Source: Holacanthus passer | Taxonomy: Eukaryota > Chordata > Actinopteri > Pomacanthidae | DNA: 64,000 bases | Assembly (NCBI GenBank): GCA_025331565.1 | Contig: JAFREQ010000017.1 | Location: 1,550,001 to 1,614,000 of the forward strand | Reading direction: 5' to 3' | Shown: piece after piece, positions 61,723 to 64,000 of the stretch | Numbering within the stretch: position 1 is the first letter of the stretch | How the letters are laid out: every line of letters starts with the position of its first letter | The notes under the pieces: model-generated | The model's input: the letters and a program-made list of their open reading frames with translations, nothing else | What the model was told of the DNA's origin: nothing | The model's database searches: none | Program-made: the position numbers and the translations under genes

Positions 61723-64000
61723 CCCATGACGTGTCACTTTCAGTCACCAAATCATTGCATTTTACACGGCTGTTCTGCAGAAATTTAGTTTGGGTCAAAG
61801 TCAAAATGAGCAACTTTTATGCACGACACTGACGACTGCTGGCAAATGTGTTCAACATTTAAGACGAGCAGTGAAAAGAGAAGAAATGTTTTTGTGGAGG
61901 AGCAGAGAGCTTCAAGACATAAACGTTAACATTTTAAAAATGGAGATTATTGTCTAAATAAACCAGATGAAAACAAACTCATTTCTCAAAATCCAACATG
62001 CCACTTGCCCTTGACAACTTAATCAATTTACTGTCAGAGAGTAACTTTTTAATTACTTAAAAAAATAGTTTATTCTACAGGGAATGCAGGTATTCTTGCA
62101 CACACAAAAGAATAAAGGCAGAAATTGAGAAAAGCAAGACATACTTTCAGCAATTCAGCCTGTACAAAGTCCCCTGAGGAACCTAGAACAAAAGCAACTC
62201 ATGCAATTAAACAGCGAACAGCAGATCTTTATCCTGGCTGTACTGCAGACAGCGTTATGAACGTGTCTGGATTAAGAAAACCATTACCTCACACCACCAC
62301 ACTACCCACGTTCTTTCATCACATAACAAGGCTCAAGGACAACGTGGCTCAAGGTATTGGACTCAGTGTTATTAGCACCTGCCTGGTGTTCGCCAGCAGG
62401 TGGTCACTACGGCACAGAAAGATTGTGGAAACTGTGAGGGGCTCGTATGAAAGAAACACATTCTTTTAATCATTCACACTTTCTCTCCAGGGCAATTATG
62501 AGTATTCTTTTTTTCCCCACAGACTGGCTGCTTTTATGTTGGCAGGAACGGAGAAGAAATTCAGAGTGCCACTTCACTGAGGTGCTGCTTTCAACTAGGC
62601 TGCCTTTAAAGAATTCTGTGAAATAATGAACGTGTTTGAGTGGCACTGTATGTTACACCGCTTTAAAAGACTCTGCATCTGTAGTTATCCACATCAGGCC
62701 CATAGTATTGTTGCACAGGAGAAGTCCTAGCCAAAGCATAACAATCCGACACAATATCACTGATGTTTTTTCAAGGCAAGTGATGTGTTAAGTCAAAAAG
62801 TTGCAGAGACAGGAAGCACTTTGGGCGGCAAAGGAACTGATAAATGCAAAAGTTTGTGTTGCAAAAGGAAAACGGCAAAATGTCTGCTTCGTTTCTTGCA
62901 GCAATCAGTGTCGGTCTAATGTTGCTGTGGGGGCTCCAGTGCTGACAAGCGGCCTATTCTGTCATGAACATGGGGGAGGTGGGTTTAAAAATTAGGTCTG
63001 GCCTGTCCTCACACCCAGCTAATGCGATATGAAGTGAAATCAGATAAGAATTTGAAGAGGGACAGACCAGCGGACAGACGAGGAAGCCCCCCTGCTCGTG
63101 TCACCTCCGCCACTCATGCCAGCGCTTGTCAGGGCTCATTTCCCCCTCAGCTGCCTGGAGACCCCCTCTCGCCTTTCTGCTGGAGCCAGAACGACCCCCC
63201 AAAACAGACAGAGGGACAATTCTTGCAGAGGCGCACTACAAACCGACCAAAGCCCACAACGATATGAGGTGTAAATTATTCCCAAAGCGAGATTCTGACA
63301 TAACCAACTGGAAAGCTTCATTACTTCATAAGTGAAATAACACATAGGAGAACTAACGGCAAAGAACACTCAATGCCAAGACAACCAGGCTTTGCTTTAC
63401 TGAATTTGGATATATCAAGGCTGGCTGGTGTGTCTCATTATCCCTAATGACATCTTGTATTACTCATCTTCCTCCAAGTCAGGAATCAAAAACCTGTTTG
63501 CTTTATGACCTAATTAAATGACCTTGAAGCAACTGTTGTTTCATCTTCTTAACTTCCCCATTATTCTCAGAAGAGTTCACACATTTGTAAGTGGCAGAGC
63601 ACAGTTTAAAAGCATCCCTTGAGTGAATGCATGCTTGTAATCCAGTGTAAAATGGAGATATAAGTAGTAAAAGAGACACCATATAAATGGATCAAACAGA
63701 TATATGCCAAAAGTATAGTAAGTTATTCTGGTATTGCGGCTTCTTAATAGCATCAGATCTGCGGCGTTACAGTTAAATTTGACTTCTCCACCATCCAAAA
63801 AACTTGCAAAATTGGACACAGTATGAAAACTAATAATGGAGAATGGAATTAGTAATGGCTCATGAAACGCATTCCACAATGCAGCTTGTGGTTTTTAAAA
63901 TGTTATTTTTCATGTCATATTTGATTTCCACTCCCAGGGATGACCCATTTTCTTTGCCGTAGATCTTGCATATTGAATTACAAGACTGATTGCTGTTAAT
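61723..64000. other. Non-coding, probably upstream intron, last part
   Basis: No gene or classifiable repeat seen. Open frames such as 62125-62469 (plus) and 63577-63879 (minus) lack domain motifs. The sequence runs out of the window without a recognisable cadherin exon. Confidence 0.5.

Overview
The window looks like vertebrate, most probably teleost fish, nuclear DNA. It has GT-AG introns (many only 80-400 bp), CA/TG microsatellites, a 5'-truncated LINE 3' end, and short stretches resembling repeats common in ray-finned fish. There is no bacterial-style gene packing, CRISPR array, prophage or operon.

There is one supportable gene. It lies on the minus strand and fills 306-13989: 16 consecutive internal exons of a giant Dachsous-type cadherin. 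After allowing for one missing base, they encode about 1,674 residues, made of sixteen cadherin repeats (the first partial) and the start of a seventeenth. Exon phases agree at all 15 junctions. Repeat order, unusual linkers and many local motifs follow the vertebrate Dachsous proteins as I remember them, with DCHS2 (protocadherin-23) the closest match; dchs1 is the alternative. Dachsous proteins are large transmembrane cadherins that bind Fat-type cadherins on neighbouring cells and act in planar cell polarity and Hippo-pathway growth control. The signal peptide and N-terminal repeats must lie to the right of the window or in exons I could not recognise. The remaining repeats, membrane segment and cytoplasmic tail lie to the left of position 1.

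One exon (2011-2876) carries an apparent single-base deletion near 2371-2379. It breaks the frame at a conserved linker and causes a stop about eight codons later. All other exons are open and correctly phased, so an assembly or sequencing error in a short homopolymer is the simplest explanation, with a real null allele the alternative.

From 13990 to 64000 I found no convincing exon on either strand. This is most simply one intron of at least 50 kb, or several long introns. It contains simple repeats, G/C-rich and purine/pyrimidine tracts, a LINE (L2/Rex-like) 3' fragment at about 61406-61722, remnants of fish interspersed repeats near 45.5 kb and 58.0-58.3 kb, and a few palindromic or octamer-bearing spots that could be regulatory. 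I found no evidence of a previously undescribed system. The best leads are the frameshift, the calcium-free linkers, and the weak splice donors, one of which sits beside a tetranucleotide repeat.
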